DNA from: Bacteroidota bacterium
Lineage (GTDB): Bacteria; Bacteroidota; Bacteroidia; Chitinophagales; Chitinophagaceae
Reading direction: 5' to 3'
DNA length: 64,000 nt
Assembly (NCBI GenBank): GCA_947454025.1
Contig: CANGIZ010000001.1
Span: forward strand, 1-64,000
Numbering within the stretch: the stretch's first letter is position 1; every line of letters begins with the position of its first letter. Position numbers and translations under genes: made by a program. The notes below the pieces were generated by a model. That model was not told the DNA's origin. It worked only from the letters and a program-made list of their open reading frames with translations, and searched no databases. Below, piece after piece: positions 51,432 through 60,114 of this stretch.

Positions 51432-53657
51432 TTACCTTACCCAATACCAAATGATGCCTGGATTTTGATTGGGTGTACCACCTGTACCTGCATCAGAAAT
51501 CCATGGCGAGGGAGAATAGTAGCTATTGTTCGACAGCAATGTACCCCACCAATTGGCAGTTCCAGATGAAAGCGTGATAAATCCTGTTCCAGAACCCGCT
51601 GTAGAACTATACCAAGGCATCCTTTGTTGCATACCATTATTACTACCAACATAACTCCAATTTCCAAACATGGTATTTAAAGTTACATTGGTTTGTGTAT
51701 TATCGGTATTAACAAAACTATAGTTGCCATTGGCTGTCCAAATACCTCCATAATTTCCTCTACTGCCCGCATCTATCATATACTGAAATCCACTTGTACT
51801 TTGTTTGATATAATCTGCCCATCCTATGATTGAATAACTTGCAGTTGAAGTACTTGTGACATCGGCAGTAACTGTAAAGGGAATTTTGGTGTTGTAAGCA
51901 ATTGCATTAGCATAAGTCCAAACCGAATTAGAAGAATTTTTCATAATCAATGTCCACCCTCCTCCACTTGTTGTCATATCTGCATATATTTTAGTAGGCA
52001 CCCCTCCATTGATATTGGCATTTTTGATCCAATAAAATCCATCTGTTGAATTCGGATAATCTTTTTTAATTTGATAAGCACTGGTAGAAGCAGTACTGGG
52101 ACTTAAGCCATCGTTTTCGGCATAAAATTTAGCGCGGTAGGCGTTATAATTATTAGTAATTTCTTGTTGTGTTAATTCTCTTTTATAAATCTTAAAATTG
52201 GATACTTGAATATTCATCAACCATCCTAAATCATTGCGCCAACTTGCAATTCTTCCAGCACCTGCATTAAAAGTTGCATTGCTTGCATTAAATGTTCCCA
52301 GCAGTTGTGTTAATGATTGACTCACTCCATCTACATAAATTTTATTATTTGTTAGTGTTCCGGAATTCATAACAAATACTAGATGCTTCCAATAACCCAC
52401 AATACCTAAATAGTTCACTTGAGTACTACTAATACCATATAAATCTCCAGCAGCACTGTTAAATCCAATATTACCTCCACTCGTCCACGCATCATACAAT
52501 CCAAATCCAAAGTACATAGCACCACCAGGTGTTTTTAAGGAGTTGGTTTTAACCCACATCTCTACAGTTACCACATTCGTATTTCCAATATTCGCAGTAA
52601 AATCGGCATAACTACTACTACCATCAAATGAAATATTACCACCATTAGATGAATTATAGGTTGTTGATGTTGTAGTTACGTTGGATGCGTTAGTTGATAA
52701 ATCATTCCATGTATTTCCTGTGCCACTATAACTTGATGTATTACCTGCATCTAAATTGAACACCAATCCCGAATTACTAAAACAAGTAATGATTACCGAT
52801 CCATCTCCAGTATTGTTCATTAATCCAAATGAAGAAATACCGGATGTTGATTTAGTGGAGCCGCCTGCTCCACCACCGGTTGCGCCACCGCCTCCCGCTC
52901 CACTTCCACCACCAAAATATCCTCCTCCACCTCCACCACCACCATTCCATGTATTTACACCACCGTCGGATCCACCTGCACCACCACTAATATCATTTCC
53001 ATTACTAGCTGCAGTTCCAGTGACTACATCAAATGCATTTCCTCCAACACCTACCGCTGATAAAGTTGCTCCATATCCATATTGATACCTACCACTTACT
53101 AAATAATTAGTAGTTCCCTCATTACCATTACTTGCAGTACCAGCAGATGTATTTGCTGCAGCTCCACCAGTATAATCCGTTCCTGTTGTAATACCAGCAC
53201 CACCCCCACCTCCACCTGCAACTACCAATGCATTTGCATTTGCAGGAGTACTACTTGTAAACACACCCGACAATCCTCCTCCAGCTCCACCATAACTAGA
53301 TACAACACTTGAACCACCATTGCCACCATATCCATATTTGGCAGTTGCTGATTGCCCGGGGAATCCTCCAACAACTATATATAAAACTTGGCCTGGTGTT
53401 ACATTTAAAGTGGTTGTAATATTAGCTCCCGCACCACCAACTTGTCCTCTTCCACCAGTACCACCTTTTGCGCCCACTGCTTTTACTTGTATACTGGTCA
53501 CTTTATTGGGCACAGTAAATTTTTGTAATGCACCCGTATATTTAAAGGTTAAGGAGTCCGTCAAAAATGGCTTGCGCACCGCTAAATTTTGAAATGCAAT
53601 TTGCGCATTCGAATCAATCGACGTAAAAAAGATAAATATGAAAATGAGTTTGCGCAT
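51432..53657 (-). CDS. Secreted multidomain adhesin: glycine-rich domain + LamG-like + fibrinogen-like C-terminus
   Basis: GGGGGGGGYFGGGSGAGGGGATGGGAGG; SLKTPGGAMYFGFGLYDAWTSGG..NNKIYVDGVSQ..FKIYKRELTQQEI; DGFYWIKNANINGGVPTKIYADMTTSGGGWTLIMK; start set at MRKLIFIFIF. Confidence 0.8.
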   Translation of the reverse strand: MRKLIFIFIFFTSIDSNAQIAFQNLAVRKPFLTDSLTFKYTGALQKFTVPNKVTSIQVKAVGAKGGTGGRGQVGGAGANITTTLNVTPGQVLYIVVGGFPGQSATAKYGYGGNGGSSVVSSYGGAGGGLSGVFTSSTPANANALVVAGGGGGGAGITTGTDYTGGAAANTSAGTASNGNEGTTNYLVSGRYQYGYGATLSAVGVGGNAFDVVTGTAASNGNDISGGAGGSDGGVNTWNGGGGGGGGYFGGGSGAGGGGATGGGAGGSTKSTSGISSFGLMNNTGDGSVIITCFSNSGLVFNLDAGNTSSYSGTGNTWNDLSTNASNVTTTSTTYNSSNGGNISFDGSSSYADFTANIGNTNVVTVEMWVKTNSLKTPGGAMYFGFGLYDAWTSGGNIGFNSAAGDLYGISSTQVNYLGIVGYWKHLVFVMNSGTLTNNKIYVDGVSQSLTQLLGTFNASNATFNAGAGRIASWRNDLGWLMNIQVSNFKIYKRELTQQEITNNYNAYRAKFYAENDGLSPSTASTSAYQIKKDYPNSTDGFYWIKNANINGGVPTKIYADMTTSGGGWTLIMKNSSNSVWTYANAIAYNTKIPFTVTADVTSTSTASYSIIGWADYIKQSTSGFQYMIDAGSRGNYGGIWTANGNYSFVNTDNTQTNVTLNTMFGNWSYVGSNNGMQQRMPWYSSTAGSGTGFITLSSGTANWWGTLLSNNSYYSPSPWISDAGTGGTPNQNPGIIWYWVR

Positions 53658-53658
53658 T

Positions 53659-54288
53659 TTAAAAAATACTATCTCCAAATACAAAACCAGTAGTTGTTGT
53701 ATTCATCACTAAACCAATCACACTATTAGTAGTTCTAGTACTATTCCCATTTGCAGAGTTTAAAGTGACTCCAGTTCCTGCTGCCAGAATAATTTGACCA
53801 GCACCTCCTTGAATAAGTTGACAAGAAAATCCAACTGGTAAAGAATTGGGAACCGTAATGGTAACTGCAGATGCAGCACTAATTAAAAAGATTTTATTAT
53901 TATCTGTATTTGCCAAATTGAATCCAACTGTTTTACTATTGTCAATAATTAATCCATTAGCAATAGCAATCCAACTTGTTCCATTGTAATAGTAATAGCC
54001 AGGTACAACTTTATAAGGATCCGTTGTAGTAGTGGCTGTATTGTAAACCAATAAACCAGCAGCCGGTGTGATGGCTGAACCTAAAGCATTCTTTATGGTT
54101 GTATTGTCGTTAGTTCCTGTTAATGCAACACGCGGAGGCAAGAAACCTTGCTTAGAAGAATTCACTTCTAACTTTGCAGAAGCATCGGGAGTTGTTGTAC
54201 CAATGCCAGTCTGCGCTTTTACTATAGTACATGAAAATAGTATGATTACTATTAACCCGTGCTTTAATATGTTTAAATAGTTCTTCAT
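53659..54288 (-). CDS. Small secreted QTGIGT-module protein with phage-fibre-like beta C-terminus
   Basis: QTGIGTTTPDASAKLEVNSSKQGFLPPRVALTGT..PVGFSCQLIQGGAGQIILAAGTGVTLNSANGNSTRT. Confidence 0.8.
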   Translation of the reverse strand: MKNYLNILKHGLIVIILFSCTIVKAQTGIGTTTPDASAKLEVNSSKQGFLPPRVALTGTNDNTTIKNALGSAITPAAGLLVYNTATTTTDPYKVVPGYYYYNGTSWIAIANGLIIDNSKTVGFNLANTDNNKIFLISAASAVTITVPNSLPVGFSCQLIQGGAGQIILAAGTGVTLNSANGNSTRTTNSVIGLVMNTTTTGFVFGDSIF

Positions 54289-55739
54289 TATCGGATATAA
54301 ATTTCAACTCTTGCTGTCCTATTGATTCCGCCAAAATCTTGACAACAACCAATATAATCTCCAGCAGAATAACTTCCATAAGCCATGCCTATTCCTCCCG
54401 AAACATCATTAGAGCCTTCATCTCCATTTGGGAATAAAGCAAGTGGCGCATTTTCATTCCAAGAAAATCCCCATCTAATATTTGCATTCGAGGCATTGGT
54501 ATAATTAAATCCATAAAACCTTACAGAGGTTTGTGAACTAAATACCCCTCCATTCCATCCTGAATAAGATTTTGCATCACCAAAAAATAATCTACTGGCG
54601 CTATAGAAAAAATTAACAGGTGTAATTCGTATGCCATTATTAAAATTATTCTGCAACCAACACCAGTTATTATAGGTGCCATTGGTATTGATACTTCCAC
54701 CTGTTGTACTTGAATTAGTATTCCAAGGAATATCAGGCCATAATGCCATTATATCTTTTGCATAATAATAATTCATAGCTTCAAATTTGGCATCACCATC
54801 ATTGCGATTTGTATTCGCTGGATTTAAGGTATTTATACTTGTCCAATAACTACTTGAATATGAAAATGTAGTGCCACGTGTCGCTTTCATCATCATCATC
54901 CAACCTCCACCATCAGTTGAAGTATTTAAAAGACAATAAAGTTGTGTTGGTCCTACATATGGTAGGTTAATCCAATACACCCCATCTGTGTGATTGTTAA
55001 ATGCATTTTGAAGATACTGAGCATTCGGCGCTGCTTTTGCCGAAGTAGTACCGTCCATGTCGGGACTTGTAATTAATTCTTGTAAATTTTGTTTCCAACT
55101 TTGAAAATAGGTATTTGCTGGAAGTAAACTTGTATATGAACTTGGTGCTGTATTTTGTATAGGGGATCTCCAATAAAATCTTAAACCAAAACCACCAGCA
55201 CCTTGTTGCATTCTTATAGTATAGGAATATGATTTTCCAGCAACAACAGAATAAGTGCCAGTATGTGTACCCAAAGCAGGAACTGCTTGACCTAGATAAG
55301 TGCCAATCACTGAATTTCCTTCAATAAGAAAATCACTTGCATCATCCGACTCTAAAGTAAAAGTATAGGTACCAGTTTCTTGCGGAATAAAAGTGCCCTG
55401 TATTTTAAATGCAAAATAATTTCCACTATTAGGAATATTAATTCCAATTGAACTTAATTCACCAGTTGATTGCCAATCTAATATACGTGAAGAGTTTGTT
55501 CTTCCTTGTTGATATAATGTGGTGTTTGAATTTGCATTGCTAAAAATATTATCCATGTCAGATTTACTTGCAGCCACTACAGGGTATTGATTTGCAGAAC
55601 CATTACCTGCTTGTGTACTATACACCCAATAATCAAATTGAACCTTAGGCTGTTTTTGAATTGAATGAAAAGGAGTTAACACTTGTGCATGTACAAGGCC
55701 AACCATTAGCATTCCTATTAAAAAAAACAGATTTTTCAT
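54288..55739 (-). CDS. Secreted adhesin: PA14-like + fibrinogen-like domains
   Basis: FIPQETGTYTFTLESDDASDFLIEGNSVIGTYLG..YYSYTIRMQQGAGGFGLRFYWRSP-type PA14; DGVYWINLPYVGPTQLYCLLNTSTDGGGWMMMMKATRG. Confidence 0.8.
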   Translation of the reverse strand: MKNLFFLIGMLMVGLVHAQVLTPFHSIQKQPKVQFDYWVYSTQAGNGSANQYPVVAASKSDMDNIFSNANSNTTLYQQGRTNSSRILDWQSTGELSSIGINIPNSGNYFAFKIQGTFIPQETGTYTFTLESDDASDFLIEGNSVIGTYLGQAVPALGTHTGTYSVVAGKSYSYTIRMQQGAGGFGLRFYWRSPIQNTAPSSYTSLLPANTYFQSWKQNLQELITSPDMDGTTSAKAAPNAQYLQNAFNNHTDGVYWINLPYVGPTQLYCLLNTSTDGGGWMMMMKATRGTTFSYSSSYWTSINTLNPANTNRNDGDAKFEAMNYYYAKDIMALWPDIPWNTNSSTTGGSINTNGTYNNWCWLQNNFNNGIRITPVNFFYSASRLFFGDAKSYSGWNGGVFSSQTSVRFYGFNYTNASNANIRWGFSWNENAPLALFPNGDEGSNDVSGGIGMAYGSYSAGDYIGCCQDFGGINRTARVEIYIR

Positions 55740-55744
55740 TCGTA

Positions 55745-56386
55745 TTAATTTGACATATCACCCGAAGAAATATAAACACCCGAAGCAATGCATACTAGCG
55801 TTAATATGGAATACTGCCCAGCTGTTTTGGTGAAACCATACCTATTATATATAGTAACACCCGATGCAGTTAAACTTACTTGCCCAGCTCCTTTTTGAAC
55901 AATCAAACAGTTAAATCCAACAGATAAGGAAGGCACTGTAACTGACACACCCGTTGCACTATTAATAGTAACTACTTTGCCATTATCGGAATTCGTTAAT
56001 GTATATGCACTACTCTGATCATTCATTACAGATCCAAAATTTGCAATGGTACTTGTAGTTCCATTTCCTGTAATTGTATTTGAAGTACTTGATCCTATTA
56101 AATTGATCCATGCTGATCCATTATAATAATAATATCCTGGAATAACATTGTTAGGTGCAGAACCTGCTGTATTGGTATTGTAAACAATTAAGCCTGTAGC
56201 AGGTGATGCGATAGTGGCTACATCAGTTGTACTTGTTAATGATACACGAGGTGGCAAAAATCCTTTATTGGTTGCAGTCACATCTAATTTTGCCGAAGCA
56301 TTAGGCGCAGTGGTGCCAATACCAGTTTGTGCATTGGCTTTCATTAATGCACAACTTGCTATAAATATAAATAGTATTTTTTTCAT
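55745..56386 (-). CDS. Small secreted QTGIGT-module protein with phage-fibre-like beta C-terminus
   Basis: QTGIGTTAPNASAKLDVTATNKGFLPPRVSLTSTTD..VGFNCLIVQKGAGQVSLTASGVTIYNRYGFTKTAGQY. Confidence 0.8.
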   Translation of the reverse strand: MKKILFIFIASCALMKANAQTGIGTTAPNASAKLDVTATNKGFLPPRVSLTSTTDVATIASPATGLIVYNTNTAGSAPNNVIPGYYYYNGSAWINLIGSSTSNTITGNGTTSTIANFGSVMNDQSSAYTLTNSDNGKVVTINSATGVSVTVPSLSVGFNCLIVQKGAGQVSLTASGVTIYNRYGFTKTAGQYSILTLVCIASGVYISSGDMSN

Positions 56387-56400
56387 TTTATGATGATTTT

Positions 56401-57834
56401 TTAGAGCCCATGTCTTGACTTGGTCTGATTAAATTTTGAAGTTATTTCCGTTTGAGTTAATTCTCTATTATAAACCTTGAAAAAAGTCATATACATATTT
56501 TGAGGGTAACTATTATTAAATGTCCAACCCCCAATTCTTCCGGTTCCATTACTAAAATTAATATTTGAAGTACTTTGTGCACCTTGAATCTGACTTAAAC
56601 TTTGAAGCACTCCGTTAATATAAATTTTGTTACTTAAATACGATCCTGTGTTAATAACAAAAGTGTAATGCTTCCAAGTATTCAATAAACCCAAATTTGT
56701 TACCTGAGTTGTTGTTAATCCATATTGATCCCCTGCTCCTGAATTAAATCCCAAAGCGCCACCAGCAGTCCAAATATCATATAGGTTAAACCCCCAAAAC
56801 ATGCCTCCACTTAATGCAGTTGGAAAAGCCCACATTTCAATTGTTAAAGTAGTGGCTCCGTTTAAGTCAAAAGAAAAATCTGTAAATCCACTTGCTCCTC
56901 CATTATAATAAATACTTCCACTCGCCGCCGCATTATAAGTAGCGCCTGCTGCATTCGTAGCAGTTTTTGCAGCACCAGAAATATCATACCAAGTGTACCC
57001 AGATCCTGGATAGCTTAAAAAATTATTTGAGGCATCTAACATTAACTTCAAATCATAGTTGGATTTTTCTCCAAGGTAAATTTGATTAATTTCTCCAGCT
57101 GAAAGTGATGATGAATAATATTTAACATCGCTTAATAAAAAACTTCCAGCAGCTCCCGAACCCATGTTGGTCACATTGTCATACCCTGCAATAGCAAAGT
57201 ACTGCGATGTAGTTAATGATGACATTGCAGGTCCATCGCGAGTGTAGGAACTTGTACTAATTAAAGAACCGTCTAAATATGCAGCAATACTATTTCCAGT
57301 ATAGGTTAAAACAACATGATGCCAAGAATTTAATGAAATAGCTGAAGCTGATGATATGATTCCATTTTTAGGCCATACGGAAAATTTCAGATACCCATTA
57401 ACCATTTCTATATCTGCGGTATGATAGGAACTTGCTATAACAGTTGAATTTAAATCATCTAACACTATACCATTTAATGAAGTAGGATTAAACCATAAGC
57501 TAATGGTAAAAACTCCTGTTCGTGTCGAACTGGACACAGGTGCATAATAATTCTTGAAATCACCCATCATTAAATATTGTGCATTTGAAGCTGAAAATTT
57601 GATATAGCCTGGATCCGGATAAAAAGTTGGGGTTCCTACAAGTGTTGCAGGTAAATTTAATCCTGTTGTACTTACTACACTTGTGGTAGAACCTGTAAAG
57701 CTCGTTGGGTTTGCAAAATTATAATCAACAATCAAATTATTTTTTGAAACAGTATTTGGATAGGCCGGGCCAAAGAATTGAGCTTGAACAAATTGAGCTA
57801 GAAATGATAAAATAAATAAAATTGTATACTTCAT
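56401..57834 (-). CDS. Secreted adhesin with two LamG/concanavalin-like domains
   Basis: FTISLWFNPTSLNG..GSLISTSSY and TTLTIEMWAFPTALSGGMFWGFNLYDIWTAGGALGFNS..NNKIYINGVLQ-type repeats. Confidence 0.8.
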   Translation of the reverse strand: MKYTILFILSFLAQFVQAQFFGPAYPNTVSKNNLIVDYNFANPTSFTGSTTSVVSTTGLNLPATLVGTPTFYPDPGYIKFSASNAQYLMMGDFKNYYAPVSSSTRTGVFTISLWFNPTSLNGIVLDDLNSTVIASSYHTADIEMVNGYLKFSVWPKNGIISSASAISLNSWHHVVLTYTGNSIAAYLDGSLISTSSYTRDGPAMSSLTTSQYFAIAGYDNVTNMGSGAAGSFLLSDVKYYSSSLSAGEINQIYLGEKSNYDLKLMLDASNNFLSYPGSGYTWYDISGAAKTATNAAGATYNAAASGSIYYNGGASGFTDFSFDLNGATTLTIEMWAFPTALSGGMFWGFNLYDIWTAGGALGFNSGAGDQYGLTTTQVTNLGLLNTWKHYTFVINTGSYLSNKIYINGVLQSLSQIQGAQSTSNINFSNGTGRIGGWTFNNSYPQNMYMTFFKVYNRELTQTEITSKFNQTKSRHGL

Positions 57835-57835
57835 T

Positions 57836-58504
57836 TTAATTACTTAGTTCTCCTGAAATTACAACTACATTACTTCCCAAGTGCAAAATTGTCACTAAGG
57901 CATTTTGCCCGATTGATTTTGTATAGCCATTTCTATTCACTGGAGTTAATCCACTTCCAGCAAAAGTGATTTGTCCTGTACCACTTTGGAATATCATACA
58001 ATTAAATCCATCAGGCAAACCTGTAGGGATGGTTATTGTAACAGCAGTCGCAGATGTCATATTTATTACAGATCCATTATCTGATGCAGCCAAAGTAAAT
58101 CCTGTACTTTTTGAGTTTACTAAGGCGCCAAATCCAGATAATTTTGAACTCGTTGCATTACCTCCAATTAAGTTCCCAGTTGTTGAAATATTACCTGTTG
58201 TAAAACTAATATCATTACCAGTTTTTGTCCAATCAGTATTTATCCTTAACCAAGCAGGTGTTGATGATGTTCCCGTATTCACATAAAAACCAATTACCCC
58301 ATCAGTCTGATAAACCATCAATCCATTAGCTGGTGAAGTAATGGCTGAACGCTGTGCATTTGTCATACGTGGCACTAAAAAGCCTTTGTTTGAAGAGGTG
58401 ATATCCAATTTTGCAGACGCATCTGGTGTATTGGTACCAATACCAGTTTGAGCAACAGTTTTTGTTACAAAAAATAATAAGATTATATAAATACTATGCT
58501 TCAT
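57836..58504 (-). CDS. Small secreted QTGIGT-module protein with phage-fibre-like beta C-terminus
   Basis: QTGIGTNTPDASAKLDITSSNKGFLVPRMTNAQRSAITSPANGLMVYQTD..PDGFNCMIFQSGTGQITFAGSGLTPVNRNGYTKSIGQ. Confidence 0.8.
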   Translation of the reverse strand: MKHSIYIILLFFVTKTVAQTGIGTNTPDASAKLDITSSNKGFLVPRMTNAQRSAITSPANGLMVYQTDGVIGFYVNTGTSSTPAWLRINTDWTKTGNDISFTTGNISTTGNLIGGNATSSKLSGFGALVNSKSTGFTLAASDNGSVINMTSATAVTITIPTGLPDGFNCMIFQSGTGQITFAGSGLTPVNRNGYTKSIGQNALVTILHLGSNVVVISGELSN

Positions 58505-58509
58505 CTGAA

Positions 58510-60111
58510 TTATTGTTTAATTAAGAGTCCTAAACGCATTGATGGATGCCCATACCAATTAGTAGGAGTTACTCTTACATATTTCGCATATTGCACTGTT
58601 GGGAATAAAGTATTAACAAGTGTAGTTTGGTCGGTATTTAAATTGGCATTGGTGAAAATAGTTGTCCAATTGTTATTGTCTAAACTAACTTCCACATTGA
58701 CTTGTGTAACCCATTGAGCCATATTTTGCCTTCCTTGCGTTACAATCCCAGTAATGTAAACAGGAACAGGATAAATAAGCGTTAATGAATGACCTTGAGA
58801 TGCAGCAGCTGCAGACCAACTTTGAATTGAGTTAAGCCAAGGTGTATAATGACCATAAGTTCCACTCCAATAAGCAAACGCATCATTATTCCAAACATCA
58901 GAAGCACTCCAATATAATGGGGTGTCATTGGTTGATGGACTATGCGTAATAGTATTAGTAGCACTAGATGTACCAGGCTTCCATTTGCTAGTTGCATCTG
59001 AAAATACTATTTTACCAGTTCCACTCATAATAAGTTTATTCGTATTTATACTAGTAGCAGTGTTAATTGTTACAGTATGCCCATCATTAATTTGCAAACC
59101 TCCAAAAGCATTTCCAATATTAGATATGGTAGTACTATTCAAACTATTTGTTGATGATAATGAAAATGCCATATCATTATTATGAACAACATAACTAGCA
59201 TACACCCCTGTATAATCCGACCCAGACGGATAGTCAGCGCTTATTTCTACTAAATAACCACTTACACTTCCACTATTTCCATCTGCCAAATCATTCCAAC
59301 AAGTTGCACCACCCGATTTAGCTACTACACAATCTTCCCCATTCCTTGATCCATCGGAATTGTTCGGTTCTCCTGAACACCAATTAGCATATTGTCCTGA
59401 AACAGTTATCCCAGTTGAGGCATATGCAGTATAGGTTGAATTGGTAATTCCTGATACAGATGTATTCCAAAAATTAGTGTTTGCTTCTGGACCCGCATCA
59501 TATACCCATCTTCCTTCATTAGCAGCATCAGACATGGCTACCCAAATATTATTATTGGATATATTATTATTGATAAAATCATTTTCGGATTGAGAGGTAA
59601 TTGTTGCTAAATAAGGCGTCTTACCTTTAAATGAAGCTTGAGCTGATGCTCCCGCTTTCGCATTGGTATAAGTAATTGATCCACTTATAAATTTATAAAA
59701 GTGTTTATTCGTTGGATTGTAAACATAACTAGCATCATATTGAGAAACTTCAACATTAATTCTCACTGCAGTTTTAGTAGCACCCATAGAAATTGTCATG
59801 GCAGCAAGTGCGTTATTAATATTATCTCTAGTTCCATAAAATACAATGCTTGAAACATTCGTCCAAGATAAATAACCATAATTACGTGTCAACCCCGTAG
59901 TTGTTGGAAAACTTAAAGTTGCACCATTAACATAATCTAAACTTATACTAACTAATAGATTATCTGAATTGTTTGCCCAGTTCACTACAAAACCAGCAGC
60001 ATTTGTATTACTTACATTTGCCTCAATTGTTAATGGGGCTGGCGCAGTAATCATTTGACCAAAAGAAGTTACTGTCATTAAAAAAAAAGAAAAAATAAAT
60101 AAACACTTCAT
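58510..60111 (-). CDS. Secreted protein with C-type lectin-like domain and discoidin-like C-terminus
   Basis: KHFYKFISGSITYTNAKAGA..TPYLATITSQSENDFINNNI..WVAMSDAANEGRWVYDAG..YANWCSGEPNNSDGSRNGEDCVVA..CWNDLADG; C-terminal MAQWVTQVNVEVSLDNNNWTTIFTN. Confidence 0.82.
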   Translation of the reverse strand: MKCLFIFSFFLMTVTSFGQMITAPAPLTIEANVSNTNAAGFVVNWANNSDNLLVSISLDYVNGATLSFPTTTGLTRNYGYLSWTNVSSIVFYGTRDNINNALAAMTISMGATKTAVRINVEVSQYDASYVYNPTNKHFYKFISGSITYTNAKAGASAQASFKGKTPYLATITSQSENDFINNNISNNNIWVAMSDAANEGRWVYDAGPEANTNFWNTSVSGITNSTYTAYASTGITVSGQYANWCSGEPNNSDGSRNGEDCVVAKSGGATCWNDLADGNSGSVSGYLVEISADYPSGSDYTGVYASYVVHNNDMAFSLSSTNSLNSTTISNIGNAFGGLQINDGHTVTINTATSINTNKLIMSGTGKIVFSDATSKWKPGTSSATNTITHSPSTNDTPLYWSASDVWNNDAFAYWSGTYGHYTPWLNSIQSWSAAAASQGHSLTLIYPVPVYITGIVTQGRQNMAQWVTQVNVEVSLDNNNWTTIFTNANLNTDQTTLVNTLFPTVQYAKYVRVTPTNWYGHPSMRLGLLIKQ

Positions 60112-60114
60112 CTC

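Noticed and set aside
52756-53085. Proline-rich ORF on + strand (PPPPPPPPF...)
   Set aside because: Exact antisense of the glycine-rich coding region of 51432..53657; composition follows from GGX codons.
57966-58286. + strand ORF of 106 aa
   Set aside because: Antisense to the QTGIGT small protein; no start signal or recognisable family.
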